Origin: Vitis vinifera
Lineage: Eukaryota > Streptophyta > Magnoliopsida > Vitales > Vitaceae
DNA length: 64,000 nt
Assembly (NCBI RefSeq): GCF_030704535.1
Contig: NC_081821.1
Span: 7,579,001 to 7,643,000 of the forward strand
Direction: 5' to 3'
Part shown: piece after piece, positions 21,363-34,245 of the stretch
Numbering within the stretch: the stretch's first letter is position 1
Layout: the number at the start of each line of letters is the position of its first letter
Position numbers and translations under genes: made by a program
Notes under the pieces: generated by a model
Seen by the model: only the letters and a program-made list of their open reading frames with translations
What the model was told of the DNA's origin: nothing
Database searches by the model: none

Positions 21363-22736
21363 CTACTTCCCATTTTTCTTGCCTGTAATACAAATATTAT
21401 TATTGTTATCTTATACTTGTCCCTCAAGTAATTATCTGATTTAGAGCATATCCACTAACCAAATCCTGGACAATAAAGGGCAAAGAGGCAAAAAATTGTG
21501 ATGGTTGATCTAAGGATGGAAAGGAAGACAAACGAATAAGAAACTAGACTACAAAAGCCTAAGCTGGAACTGTACTTCCAAAAATAAACCTGTACCTCTT
21601 TGGAACCATGATCTTCTGACTGCTTGGCGGATATGGCGTTCATGTCTCTCTAAGAGTTCATCAACTCTATGTGATTGAGATAACAAGGGTCCTGAAAATT
21701 CAACCTTTTCCCCTTGATCCTGATAACTCTGCAGCAGTCCAAAATTGAGATAGTCGAAGAATTGAATCAGAAAAAGGATGAAAAATAGAATTGATACACA
21801 TGGGTTCACAAGTATGTTCATTGGTAAAATTAGGGTTTGAATTTGCAGGTTAAAAAAATCAAAGGATTTAATTGAACTAGTTGGAGCCCAAATAGGCATC
21901 TCCATTTTGGTTAGTGGTTCCAAATGTTATAAATTTGGACAGAAATGGAAAATTTGCAAATTTCTTTGGACTTTAAGCCACTTCAAAATTTTGACAAGTT
22001 TTGGGCTTCTTTCTACAAACAAGCACAATAATCATTATCCATATTCAATTTCCAAGGAAACCAAGATTTAAAATTGTGATTAGTGCTAAAAACACCAAAC
22101 TTACCAAATGATTTCTCTTAGCTGCCATTTCCTCTCTTCGATACATTGGCAGTGATAGTTCCTGTGAGTGGTACATATCAGAAGCATCAAATGAATCCGG
22201 ACGCTCAAACTGGCCCCATTGTTTTAGCATCACACGCTTGGCAATTTCAGATGAATCATAGCCTCTAGAATCAGTGCGGCCACCATTTGAAACATCAGAA
22301 TTTTCCAGCCTATTTGAATTATTCCTTGCATGCAATGCAGCGTTAGGTTCCAATGCATTACAACCAAGACCTCTTGAACTGGACCTACTGTGTGATCTTG
22401 TGGACGCATCATCTTTCCGCCTTTTTGCCCATGCAAAGCCACTTGATGTTGAAACTTGCAAAGGGCCAGAAAAGGGAATGTCCCCTTGAGATGCATTCTT
22501 CATGTGAGAAGCCTCTGTCAGTACATCAATTGAGGGCTTTGGAGGCTCTCCACCTAACTTGCCATCTCCTTCCTTGAAAATATGAAAGCCATTTCCATTA
22601 AGTTTATGGGGACCTTGGGTTTGAGCAGTAAAATTCTGCACAGAAAGGAACAAAACAATCAATGAGAATTACCGTTCTTACTAACTAGTGATAATACACA
22701 AAGGTGGTGGGGATGAGTATAGGGGGGAGGAGGGAG

Positions 22737-22776
<40 letters not shown>

Positions 22777-25700
22777 CTGCTGGTACCAGTTTGTTGATTC
22801 CATTTGGTTTTCTTGTTGGTTTTTCAGACCCACGTACTCTTCCACCAACCTTTTTCCTGAAAGTCCAGAGCATTATTCTTTGATAATCTTTTAAAAACAT
22901 ATTACAGTATTAGTGCTAAAAGAGTGAATGAATTCCTAAGTACTTGCAATTATGTGGAACCTTCATCAAGTTGGCTTCAGTTAGTGCAATAATAATATGG
23001 AGAAATTTCCTAAACTTCAAGAAACACAATCTCAAAGGTAAATATAATGATGGGGCTTTCAGATGTCACATGGAAATTGAATACGTCCCTAGGGTTTCCA
23101 TAAGATACAATAAGAGTCCAATGTGAGTCCAAAATGCCTTGAAACAACACGGTCTCTAAGGTAAGTATACTAATGGAGCTTTTAGATGTTCCATTGAAAT
23201 TGAATCGACCCTTAGTTTCTGCATAAGATACACTATGAGTCCAACATGAGTTTGTTTTTCTTAGCACTTCCTTGAAACAAGGCTGTCTTAGAGCTTCAAT
23301 ATAAGTGATCAAATTTCCATTTTCATGTTAGTGATTATGGTGATCATATTAAGTACCAGCAAATGTATTCAAATTCTACGTTAAATGCATTGGATGGATT
23401 CAATTTGATTTCTTGCCACCACTATCTAAGAGATTGGACTCACAACACCCAAATCAAGTCAATCTAGAACAAATCCACATGCTTATTTTAGACTAGATAT
23501 GGACAACAACCAAAGAAGAACCATACTTGTTTAAGCAAGGCTATCTAACAAAAATCTTTCATTAGATAGAGAAAAATGAGAAACCTCACCTCCTTGACTC
23601 CTCGCGATTTTTAGCATCAATCTCTTTGTTAGGTGAATATTTTGGCAAGCTCGAGGGGTCACATGCATAAGGCTTTGTTTTGAAATACTGAAGATGACAT
23701 ATAAATTCATGTTAGAGGGATTCTAGAGATGTAAATGAAACCTTCAACATGGATATAAAATTGGCACATGCATGCTTTATTTGGTTTAGTACCAAGGTCA
23801 AGGTGCAAGAACTAGAATTTTAGTGCACTTGATTAGAAGGAAAATAAATAACTAAATTTATCAATCATGAAATATAGGCTATGCAAAATAGAAATAAACT
23901 TCTTGAGCATATGGTAGGATAGAATTGCAATTGAATGGTAGGTTAACTTCTATGCATGCCAACGAATCAAGTTCATTTGGTGCAACCTGCATATCAAGAA
24001 TTCAAACAAGAAACGATATGAACATTGTTTTGTATAAATACCTCAGATGCAAGAGCAGAGGAGGCAGTCCCACGCTTATATGGTTCTACTGAAAGCAAAG
24101 TTTCTATCAGGTCCACAGAAATTGTTGGGAGATCTTTAAAGGACTCTCGAAGACAACTCTCATAAGGCTGCTGTGGTTTGAATAGTGTTGCATGAGGAAG
24201 TTTAGACTTTTTCCAGTATTCATCTGGAGGGGAACCACAAAGCTTGAAAATCTTGTGTAATTGTTCAACCTGTGGGTGGAACAATAAGATTTCTTTAAGA
24301 ACTTCAGCTGGCTAAAAATCAAAACTAAATAAATGAGAGCTATTCCTCACTTAAATTATTGTTATAATACTTTCTTGGAAATGAGAGCTATTCCTCACTT
24401 AAATTATTGTTATAATACTTTCTTGGATAAGTTCTTTTATATTTCATAATATCGTCGCATGGTCAGGGTATGTACATGAAATTTTTTGACAAGAAATGGT
24501 ACAGGTACAAATATTTATGATTTCAGTCTTTGTAGATGGATCTGTAAAAGATTAAGACAGAAATCTTATACTTGTTTTCAAAAAATTTGATGCAAAGTAT
24601 CCAGTTTTGATAATCAGGAATATCTGCTAAATAAGCAAAAATTATAAATTGAATGAGAATACAATTGAACACCATAATAAAGGGTCTTTAAAAGTGACGG
24701 ATAGCCCCCAGTTACTGAGATTTTTAAAAAAAAATAGAGTTACCGATTTACCCTCTCTCTCATTTATAGTATACACACATACAATTTGTTTATTCCATTT
24801 TACTTTTATAACAATCACCATACACATCAGTTGGCTCAAGTGGCAAAGAGGTTGGTGAAGAGAGGGGAGATTCTAGGTTGATTTCATTTAAAAGAAAGTT
24901 CCCTATAAAAGGTATGGTAATGGACACTGCTTAACTATTACCCAATCACAATCACATTGTGACTAGCTGCCCAGTCATTGGATTATTGTCCATTTTTAGG
25001 CTATGACAACTAATTTAAATGTGCCTTAAGTAAGATTTTCATCTCCCTCCTATACCCAACCATTAAAAAAAAAAAAATCGCTTGAAAAACTAAGTTGTTC
25101 AAGTCAATTTATAATTCTTCAAGGGTGAAAAAAATTTGGTTTTTGAGGTTGTTTTGTCTCAGAAATGGTCTGAGAAACTTAAATCACACTTTATTTTTTC
25201 TTTTGGGTAAAATAAGGGTTTTAGACATATATGCTAGTTGGACATAGTTTAATATCACAAGGAAGTTTTACCCAATGTGAAAAACATAGAAATGATAGGT
25301 ACTCCATGAATTTAGTGTGTTCCGCTTCATTTTATTTTGAATCTACTTCCAAATTGACCTATGAAACTAGAAGGTCCGCCAATCCTCCTAGTCATCAGAA
25401 GTCATTCTTCCTTAAAGTTTACACCATATGCATCTCTCCCCCGTTTGTGGATTGTTATACGTCAGTGGAACTAATCATCTGACCTAGCCAGTTCTGGTTA
25501 AAGAGCCCAATGTTGCTAAATCTACAATTTTCTCATCCTAGTCTCCATCCATTGAAATACTCAGATTATTGAGATGCTAAATTAACCCAACATATTCTTA
25601 TGGGAAAACCATGTGCTTCAGTTAAGTAATTACCTCAGTTCTCCCTTTAAGGATGGGTCTACCAACAAGAAGTTCGGCAAACACACATCCAACACTCCAA

Positions 25701-27972
25701 AGATCCACAGATGCTCCATAATCTGTTGACCCCAGCAAAAGTTCAGGAGGACGGTACCATAAAGTCACAACGCGACTGGTTAGAGGTTGCCTGTACACAG
25801 AGCTACAGAAGTTTGCCAACCCAAAATCAGCAATTTTCAAAATCCCTTCATTATTAACCAGAAGATTTGCTCCTTTAATGTCCCGATGCATCACACCACG
25901 AGAGTGACAGTGCTCAAGCCCAGATAACAACTGCTTCGTGTAACACTTGACCTACAAAAGAAATCAATTTTCTTTTGAATATAGAAATAAACATAGCTAA
26001 ACTCAGGGGGTAATCAAACACCAAGTGAAATTGAAATCATTTCTTTTGCTTTTATGCATTTAAATGAACTTTAAGAAAATGTGCCTGGGCAATCATGTTA
26101 CTGTTGTTTTTTGGTATTATAGTAATTATTCCAGTTTATATAATTGGCTCATTTGTCTAATGCAATGGAATAAGAATAGAAACCTTTTTTTTTTTTGTCC
26201 AGTGCATTGTCCAAATACCATCACATAGAACCCTTAGAGAACTAATCCATGAAGAACAAACCTGTGACTCACTGAACTTGATGTCAGGGCATGACATGAG
26301 TCCAGAAAGATCGTGTTCCATGTACTCGAAGACAAGGTATATGCTACACGATAATCGGGAAGTAATCAAACCGTCCAATTTCACAATGTTTGGATGGTCA
26401 AGCCTGCGGAGTATCGTTATTTCTCGTGCCATAAACCTAACGCTCTCAGGCTCAAAGTTGTCAAACCGCACCTTCTTTAAAGCAACTACTCGCCCAGTTT
26501 CTAGTTCACGAGCTCGGAACACAGTGCTATATGTACCTTGTCCGATCTGTTGAAGCAGTTAAATTGAATAAGCTTGTTGCAAGAAAGATAATCTTGTAGG
26601 GAATCTAGAATTTCATGGAAGTGGAACCATGTTCTATCAATGAATACCCAAAACAGGAAAAAGAGACTATAAATAAAATTAGGAAAAAAAAAAATACATG
26701 ATGGCATATGGAGAATCTACTTGTTCTCAAGATGTGTAATAGAGGAGTGAGACACCCGGGTGACTCTGCTTAGTCCTTTCATAAGGAAGTACTTTGGAAA
26801 AATAGTCCACCCATAAACTTTGTGATTAGTAAGGAAAAATCCATAATAAAAGAAGAAACTCAGCACCTAATTTGCTCCAAAAAAAACTACTATAACAGAA
26901 GTAGGTGGTCAAATTAGAGGAAGCTCAAAATTAAAACATTTACATGTTTAGAAGTAGGAGAATAACAGCTGCCTACTGAAAATTCAAAAGACTCTGTAAA
27001 TGGAGGATTAAATATTGCCAAATGCCCTTTTTTTTTTTTTTCAAATTTCTGGTCCATGGAGAGGGAAGCTACCAGGACTCATCACAACACATTGGCCAAC
27101 TCCAGTCTCCAATCCAATCGCTTGGGAACTTTACTACCCAGCAACTTCAAAGTTGTCAGGCAGTAATGAATTGGAAATCATCAGACATAGGCTCCCAAAT
27201 GTCAGTGCACATTGGTAGACTGCATTGATAGCAAAATGCAGAAATTTTCAACTCTAACACGTGAACTTACACATCCTCCAAGAAACAGGCAATTGAAGAA
27301 ACAACACATTATAGTCATGATACTCAGTTTCTTCACAAAATTCTAAAACTCACCACTTAAAACAAGATTCATGCATGAACTTATTTTTATCAGAAACTAA
27401 TGTTTTATTACGCTGAAATTAATTAAGAGAGACACCAAATTAATCTGTGGACTGATTACACTCAGATCAAATTATCTGCATTAGACTCAAAAAATTAAGA
27501 AAAAAAAAATCTTAAGTGGAAGATGGGTGTGATGATTAATTTTAATAGAATTTATATTAATTCATTCAGTGCGAAACGGAAGTTGGAAAATTTATGTACT
27601 ACAAACCTTCTCCAATGTCTGGTAAGAATCGGCTCGGAGAGGGACCCAACCCTGAATGGCTTCGCCGGCGACGGCGCTGAGCCATGCCGGCCATCCGGCG
27701 GCGACTTGCTCTCCCTCCACATACTTGTGCAAATTCCCCAATCTGAAGCTCAAGGAGTCGCCACCCCCATTCGAACTCACCCTCCCTGACTCACCTAACT
27801 CGCTTCCACTCAGCCCCGACTCACCACCACCGCTCTTTTTCTTCTTCTCGAATTCCGCGGCCACCACCCTACCTCCACGGCTCCGACCCGAACCCGCATT
27901 GTCCCTAAACGCAACCGAAACATCGAAAGCAGGCGTCACCGACACCGCCTGTTTCGAGCTCACACAACCCAT
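21363..27972 (-). CDS. CDK-like serine/threonine protein kinase (At1g54610-like), 9 coding exons
   Basis: Coding exons on the minus strand: 27607-27972, 26262-26546, 25634-25951, 24042-24269, 23590-23687, 22775-22856, 22105-22635, 21596-21728 and 21363-21382. All have GT-AG borders and the phases join to 686 aa ending in GKKNGK. The start MGCVSSK is a good N-myristoylation signal (Gly2), pointing to membrane attachment. The kinase domain begins at about residue 119: GQGTYSTVF glycine loop, VALKKV lysine, MAREITILRRLDHPN helix C, HRDIKGANLL catalytic loop, DFGLA, WYRPPELLLG and a CMGC-type DLWSVGCVFAEL. A long Ser/Lys-rich tail follows, with conserved GPLLSQSHRVDELLERHERH near the end. Known: this plant CRK/CDKC-related group phosphorylates Ser/Thr; substrates of this member are unknown. 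The 20-nt last exon was found by phase and the family's C-terminus, and is the least certain join. Confidence 0.92.
22739..22772. repeat. (AG)n microsatellite at an exon border
   Basis: A 34-bp AG run that ends one base before the splice donor of kinase exon 6 (22775-22856). On the gene strand the intron starts GT directly followed by (CT)n. Confidence 0.95.
23015..23270. repeat. Diverged tandem repeat of about 120 bp in a kinase intron
   Basis: Two copies share tggaaattgaatacgtccc / tgaaattgaatcgaccct and ataagatacaataagagtcc / ataagatacactatgagtcc. A third partial copy starts near 23270. Confidence 0.7.
24331..24428. repeat. 48-bp tandem duplication in a kinase intron
   Basis: Two essentially identical copies starting at 24331 and 24379 (aaatgagagctattcctcac...). 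They lie in the intron between the exons at 25634-25951 and 24042-24269. Confidence 0.92.
24826..24905 (+). repeat. Possible degenerate tRNA-derived SINE head in a kinase intron
   Basis: The string ttggctcaagtggcaaagag resembles an RNA polymerase III A box. About 35 bp later, tctaggttgatttca resembles a decayed B box. No clear poly-A tail or target duplication was identified. Confidence 0.3.
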
Positions 27973-28843
27973 CAGTTAACAGTCACGAGCCACGAGCCAC
28001 GACCCAGAACCATGGACCGGAACTGGGCAAACCCAGATCGACCCAGATCGGGAAAATGGGTCAATTGGGTGAGTTTCGGCAACCTCAGCTCCGATGGAGG
28101 TCGCGGAACAACAAAAACGAAGATCACAGGAAAATAGCCTTTATACCAGATTTCCAAACATAGAACTTTCACATTCCTTGTCTCTCCACTTTGGTTTCTT
28201 TTTCTCTCTCTTCTCAATCTTTGTTGAGTTGTGCGGCAATTGCGGGAGGTGGAGGATAGAGCAATTTAATGGAGTCTCATAAACGGAATGAGCGAAATCA
28301 ACGCAAAGTTGAACTTGTGGTTTGAAATATTTTTTGTGTTTTTGTTTTGTGAAATCATGAAAAACAAAAGTAAACTCCTTTTTTGTTTTGTTTTTTTTTT
28401 TTCCTTTTTCCTTCCCCTTTTTTGTTTTTTTGCTCTTGTCATTGATTTTAAATTCTGTGTCTTTGTTTTCAGCTGCCTTTGCTTTGCTGTTCTCACTTGT
28501 CAAAGCCCATACCAATACACCAAGCCCAACGTTTTGTTTTCATTTGCTCTATAAGCTTTGTCTCATCCTCAATTCCAACTAAAAAACAATTCTCATTAAA
28601 TATATATATAATAAAACTAAATTTAATTATTTTAAATTCCATCAAAATTAAAAATAATTTAAATATGGGATTGTCACAAGTACAATGTCTTCATAAATTC
28701 TTTTACTTTATTACCCATCTTCTCATATGTGTAACATTAATAACGAAGCTGCATTACTCACATTTAAAGAACAACTGATACTTAACAAATTTAATTAAAA
28801 CCATATGGAATGAATTTGAATTTGAATTAATAAATGGGTTGCT
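27973..28843. other. Kinase 5' region and spacer
   Basis: GC-richer sequence just upstream of the kinase ATG (to about 28120) is likely 5' untranslated sequence and promoter. It is followed by T-rich and then AT-rich DNA with no recognised gene. Confidence 0.5.
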
Positions 28844-28852
28844 CAGTAGTAT

Positions 28853-30469
28853 GAGTTTAAGACCAAAATAATATATTTGTAAAAAAAAATGATAAGAATA
28901 GTATCCATTTGAAAATATTTGTCAAAGTAGTCTTCTTTATCCACGTAAGCATCCACATGGATTTTAAGTGTAAAGAACCACCGTTGGTGACTGTGGTTTT
29001 AGAACTTACAAAAATTTCCTTAGAACCACAGTTACAAACTGTGGTTTTACAATTTCTCTTAGAACCACAGTTACTAACTGCGGTTTTAAAAGAAGTTTCC
29101 TTAAAACCACAGTTACAAACTGTGATTTTACAATTTCCCTTAAAACCACAGTTACTAACTGTGGTTTTACAATTATTTTTAATCCGTTCCCATTTTAATG
29201 GTGTTATAATTTTAATATTATTTTTAAAATATTTTTTTTATCAAAACAACCATAAAACCACAGTTAGTAACTGTGGTTTTATTAATGGTGTTGTAATTTT
29301 AATATTATTTTTAAAATAATTTTTATCAAAATAACCATAAAACCACAGTTAGTAACTGTGGTTTTATAATTATTTTCAATCCACATCTATTTTAATGGTG
29401 TTGTAATTTTAATATTATTTTTAAAATATTTTTTTTTATCAAAATACCCATAAAACCACAGTTAGTAACTGTGGTTTTACAATTATTTTCAATCCGCATA
29501 TATTTGAATGGTGTTGTAATTTTAATATTATTTTTAAAATATTTTTTTATCAAAATTACAATTATGTTGTAATTTTCACAAATATTTTTAAGGGGACTCA
29601 TGTATAAAAAAGTATGGGATTTTAGAACTTTGCTTTTCACAAATTTTTTTGTTACGACTGTTTTAAAAATATATATATATATATATTATCTTTATTTTTT
29701 CATATTTTCCTTGAAAATTTGAGAAAATAATTTGGTCTACATGCATTCCCATAAAAATTTATATATTTATAGTAAATAAAATATTTATTTGTTTTACAAA
29801 TATTTTCACATATGAACTAAAGAAAATTATTTATTCATATTATTTTTAAATTTTAAAATAACTAAAGAAATTGTTTATATTGTTTTAAAATTTTATCTTT
29901 TCATATGAAAATTAATGCCAATGATTATGATTTTAGGTTATTTATTATTAAGTATGATTTGAACTTATGTCTTGGTTAAAATGTATAATTTTTTAATTAT
30001 ATGAAAGAAAAATAGGTAATGGTTGTAATAATTTATTTAGTTAGAATTTCTTTCATTTAGACTTTAGGATGCATTTGAGTTTTATTTGTTTAAATTATCA
30101 AGAAAACATGTGAATAACATAACATCACTAATTTGAATTACAACACCATTAGTAAAACCACAGTTAGTAACTGTGGTTTTAAGGGAAATTGTAAAACCAC
30201 AGTTTGTAACTGTGGTTTTAAGGAAACTTCTTTTAAAACCGCAGTTAGTAACTGTGGTTCTAAGAGAAATTGTAAAACCACAGTTTGTAACTGTGGTTTT
30301 AAGGAAATTTTTGTAAGTTCTAAAACCACAGTCACCAACGGTGGTTCTTTACACTTAAAATCCATGTGGATGCTTACGTGGATAAAGAAGACTACTTTGA
30401 CAAATATTTTCAAATGGATACTATTTTTATCATTTTTTTTTACAAATATATTATTTTGGTCTTAAACTC
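28853..30469. mobile_element. Non-autonomous Mutator-like element with long terminal inverted repeats
   Basis: Seen: the 318-bp left arm (28853-29170) is repeated in inverse orientation at 30152-30469, with outer ends gagtttaagacc ... ggtcttaaactc. A perfect 9-bp direct repeat cagtagtat flanks it at 28844-28852 and 30470-30478. Known: 9-bp target duplications and long TIRs are the hallmark of Mutator-like elements. No transposase coding sequence is present. The 981-bp interior is AT-rich and partly tandemly repeated (unit of about 90-115 bp containing ggtgttgtaattttaatatt). The arms differ by only a few bases, which suggests a fairly recent insertion. Confidence 0.9.
28980..30345. repeat. Array of short palindromes aaaaccacagttagtaactgtggtttt
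   Basis: About 13 copies of a 25-28-bp near-perfect palindrome with core cacagttanTaactgtg: five in each TIR and three in the interior (near 29254, 29339 and 29453). Variants have acaaa in place of agtaa at the centre. Each half-site holds CAGTTA, a plant MYB core-type motif. Confidence 0.9.
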
Positions 30470-30478
30470 CAGTAGTAT

Positions 30479-33400
30479 GGTCTGTCACAATTCTATTCAA
30501 TTAAAATGATGTGACATGTTTTTATTGACGATCCAAAGCTGGGTACATGTGTCCTGGCCCAAAGGTAGGGCTAGTGCATCTTCTAGTAGGGGGTGGGGGG
30601 GAGGTGGTCACATCCCATGAGAGCCAATAAGAGAGCGCGTAGTGGAGGACTTGGTTGGATGGTTGGTTTGCTTGTTGTTGACAAATGGGGGTGTGAGAAT
30701 AAATATGGGTTTTTCATACTCAGTTTTCTTGGGGTGCTTTGTCTGTACGTGTGAAAAGGCACAAGAGGGAGGGGGAGGTGGAGAAAAGAGGAAATTGATT
30801 AAAGGGGGGAAAGCAAAAGAAGTTGAGAGGGGAGATAATGAAGAAGACCACTTCTTCCTTTTTCAATGACCTCTATGGTGCAGTTCCCACTTCCCCCTCC
30901 TTTACTCCTATGGAATTGGGTCCACACGTTGAGTTGGGTGGGGGCCCATGAGCCAATATGGGTCAAAGCATCTCTATGCTAGATTTCTTTCTGCAAAAAT
31001 GCCCCCCATCTTGTTGGTGCCACTCCTAATCAAAATATCTTTATTCAAGTTGTATTAAAGGGTCATATTTTGTACAAGCAAACCCACTGTATTGAGCTCA
31101 TTTAACAATCAAAATATGCTTTTGGTGAATTAAAAAGTGATACCAAAGTTCTACCAAATGGGACCTCAATGTGGTGAAGAGTGGGTTGTCATTTTTTAAA
31201 AAAAAAATTATTATTTTTATTTTTTTAAATTGGTGGTTGTTCCTGAAGAAATACTTTGTATGTGGGGAATCTCGTAAGGTTGGAGACTTGGGAGTATGCA
31301 CAGTGATGATGAGAGTTGGGAGCATTGATGGATGAGCAGTGATTGGCCAACAGCCTTGTTGGGAAAAAGTTTGAAAAGGGCACTCAAAAGGGCATTGTAG
31401 GCATGAAAAGAAGTGGCAATCCCAAAGCACATGCTGCACACAATTGAGGGTCTTTGCTTTCCTATGAAATTGGGAGGAGCAACATTCTCACCTTTACCAC
31501 CTGTATTTTTCTATTCTTTTCTCTTTCCCCACCCCCCTCTTTTATTTTTCCTAAGATTAATTATATATGAATATGATGCCACCATCATCATTCATATGAT
31601 CATCATAACAACATATTTCCAAAGAGTATTTTTCATCTACTACATTATTTAAATTAGAGCTCAAGTTTCAATTTTCAAGCTCAATAATGGGGTGGGTAGC
31701 TCATGTTTGGAAAAATAATTTACCCCATCTACTCTACTACCCAATTTTAATCCACAATAAAATGAAAAAGGAAATCCAGAGCTAAAACAAAAATTAAACA
31801 TTATTAAAATCCTCATTAGCAATCTTGTAATAATAGAAGACCAAAACTTATTAGAAACCCACATGCATGCAGTGTTCCTTTTATCATAGTTTCACTGCTT
31901 TATGTTCTCCTTTTAAGAGTAGTTGCCCTTTGGGTAGATTTTATATGATATAAACCTTCTTTTAGCAGTTTGCATGTTGTGTGATTCCACCACTACTCCA
32001 ACTCTCGTATAAAACCATGATTGCTGCCTCCCATGAGCTAATCAGGATATTTCTCATGGGACAATTGCACTCAATAGCACTCATTCACAATGATAAAAAC
32101 AAAATATGAAGCCAGTTGTAGAAAATTTTGACAAGACCAATTTTCACTGTGCTCTAAACCATCTTCACCTTCTTGCCATTCTGGTGAATTCCAAGTAAAT
32201 CTAGTGTTTATTTTCCTTCCCGACATTTTTCTTTGATGGGTAAATAAGGGTTTGTTTTAAAAGGGGTGCAGCAAGTACAAGAAAAATATCCAAAAACATT
32301 CTATGGAACATCCAAAAATAACCTACTTTCCACCTTCTTTTTTTTCCCTTGGTGGAGAGGTGGTTTGGGTCCATAAAGAGATGCCTGAGCATCATTGCTA
32401 CCTTGTTCATTTTTCATTATCTAATAAACTATGCATAGAGGAATATTTAAAGACAACTGGCAAAAGGAATATGCCTATAGCCTTTTAATTTTGCTTAAAA
32501 TTAGCTTCAAGGTTCAAGAACAAACACTCAACTGAATTGTTGAGTTCAATGAATTGCCTTTGGGTCTGATCTCTAAAGAGCGGAGGAAGAAAATTAGATT
32601 TGAATGCCCAAGTAGATATGCTTTATTAATGGGCAGATGGGCAAAGTTGATAAGCAATACCAAAACCAACTAAACCAAATTCAATGGCAAGTAGACAATG
32701 AAATATCAGACAGAAAAAGTGGTCAAAGGTAGCTCTGGTGGGGTGGCTATCTCCAATCACAATCCAACCACTTCACTCATCAGTAAGGGAGCAAGCAATA
32801 TTAGGATTAGCTTAGTTTCAATTTGGTTGGTGAAAGCATTACATGGCATTCATGTGCATAAGAGAGGAGAGATGTGGACATAAATTTTGCCATTATATCA
32901 ACTGTATATTCATAGACTCTATGAGATGGTTATTTTTCTCTGGAGATTGCAAAAATATGAACAAGAATGACTGGGCAAAGCAGAGTATCATGATCATGCA
33001 GTCCAGAATTATATGCCAACACACAAATCTGTACACAATAGGGTTTTGTGTGTGTGTGCGCGCGCGCGCGCAGATTGGTAATCATAAAGAAAGTTTAGTC
33101 ATTACATATAGATTCCTTTCAATCTGGTGTGGACCCTTTACATAATGTTAAGGGGGTTGTCAGTGGAATACTCACAATGACATAAGTCAAAACTTCTAAA
33201 GAAAGCTAATGGTTGACAGCTTTGAGTTTACTATCATAAGGATCATTGCACAATACCAAACCAAGGGTTGAAGGAAATGATGGACTCAGAAGAGTGGTTG
33301 AGAAGGGACAGAAGGAGCTTCAAGGCATGCTTGATTTGAGGACTTCAACTCTAAATTTTTTTGACTTTTTCCACCTTTTGTGGCCTAAAACAAGCTTCTA

Positions 33401-34245
33401 GAGGGGGCGAAGTGGAATATTTGTACATTTGTCTAAAACAATGGCATGTATGTCCAGAAACCACATTTTATTCAGGAAAAACTCATTCATGGACCAAGAA
33501 GTTATTCCGCTGCTGCAGGAAAATAAGCTTCCCCATGAAAATCTGAACCATTCCCTGAGATATTCCCAGCAAGAAGTTTTTCAAGGTTCATGGGCTGCAG
33601 GTTAGTTGGAAGGCACAGCAGCAGCCCTGTGTTAGTTTCTTAGTTACCTGATGATCCACATATTGCCAAACTCCAGCAAGCAAAACTTCAATGTCTTGAT
33701 CTGGCCCAGTTTACATGTACAATGTCTACCATGTCGGCTTGAACCCAGATTCATTTCATTGAGTTTTCCATGTAAATGCATGATGAAATAACAACTGCTG
33801 AAACAAAGTTTGTCCCCACTATGACTTCAATTAAAATCCATTTCAGACCTCATACTTTTGTAGTGGGAAGTCACAAATCCCTTTTCCATTATAGCCCACA
33901 AGTATTATATTCCTAAATATGTGCCTGAATCTCATCTTGTTCTCAACCAAACACCATTCAGCAGGGAAAACAAATTTAAAAAAGAAAATAGCTTTTATTA
34001 TAAAGCACAGCTAAGCACCCTTTCTTACAGGGTTTTGAATGAATGTTCATTACAATCTGCTTACAGGTCAGATGGAAATTTCAATTACAATAATGCAAAT
34101 CAAATGCATCAAGATGTACTTATCAATTAAAAAATGTTATTCAAGATATCTTGTGTGTCCACAAGTCAGAAATGACAAATTCAACAGAATGCCTGGTTCA
34201 ATTTCTTCCAATGTAGATCTGCTGAAAAAGTTCAATCAGTATCTG
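30479..34245. other. Spacer between the Mutator-like element and the HNH gene
   Basis: No protein family recognised. Purine-rich G/A runs at 30580-30840 and ordinary AT-rich DNA elsewhere. It includes a TG/CG alternating run at 33047-33071. The right end may include 3' untranslated sequence of the HNH gene. Confidence 0.5.
33047..33071. repeat. (TG)n(CG)n alternating purine-pyrimidine run
   Basis: A 25-bp perfect alternation: TG units passing into CG units. Such runs can adopt Z-DNA in vitro. Likely a polymorphic microsatellite. Confidence 0.95.

Noticed and set aside
27656-27979. Plus-strand 107-codon frame
   Set aside because: Antisense shadow of the first exon of the kinase, which has strong independent support.
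28909-30465. Open frames reading through the palindromes (VTVVLELTKISLEPQ and similar)
   Set aside because: They arise from palindromic repeats in the Mutator-like element and occur on both strands as mirror images.
31098-31441. Minus-strand 113-codon frame (MQHVLWDCHFF...)
   Set aside because: Low-complexity flanks, no family recognised and no splice context.
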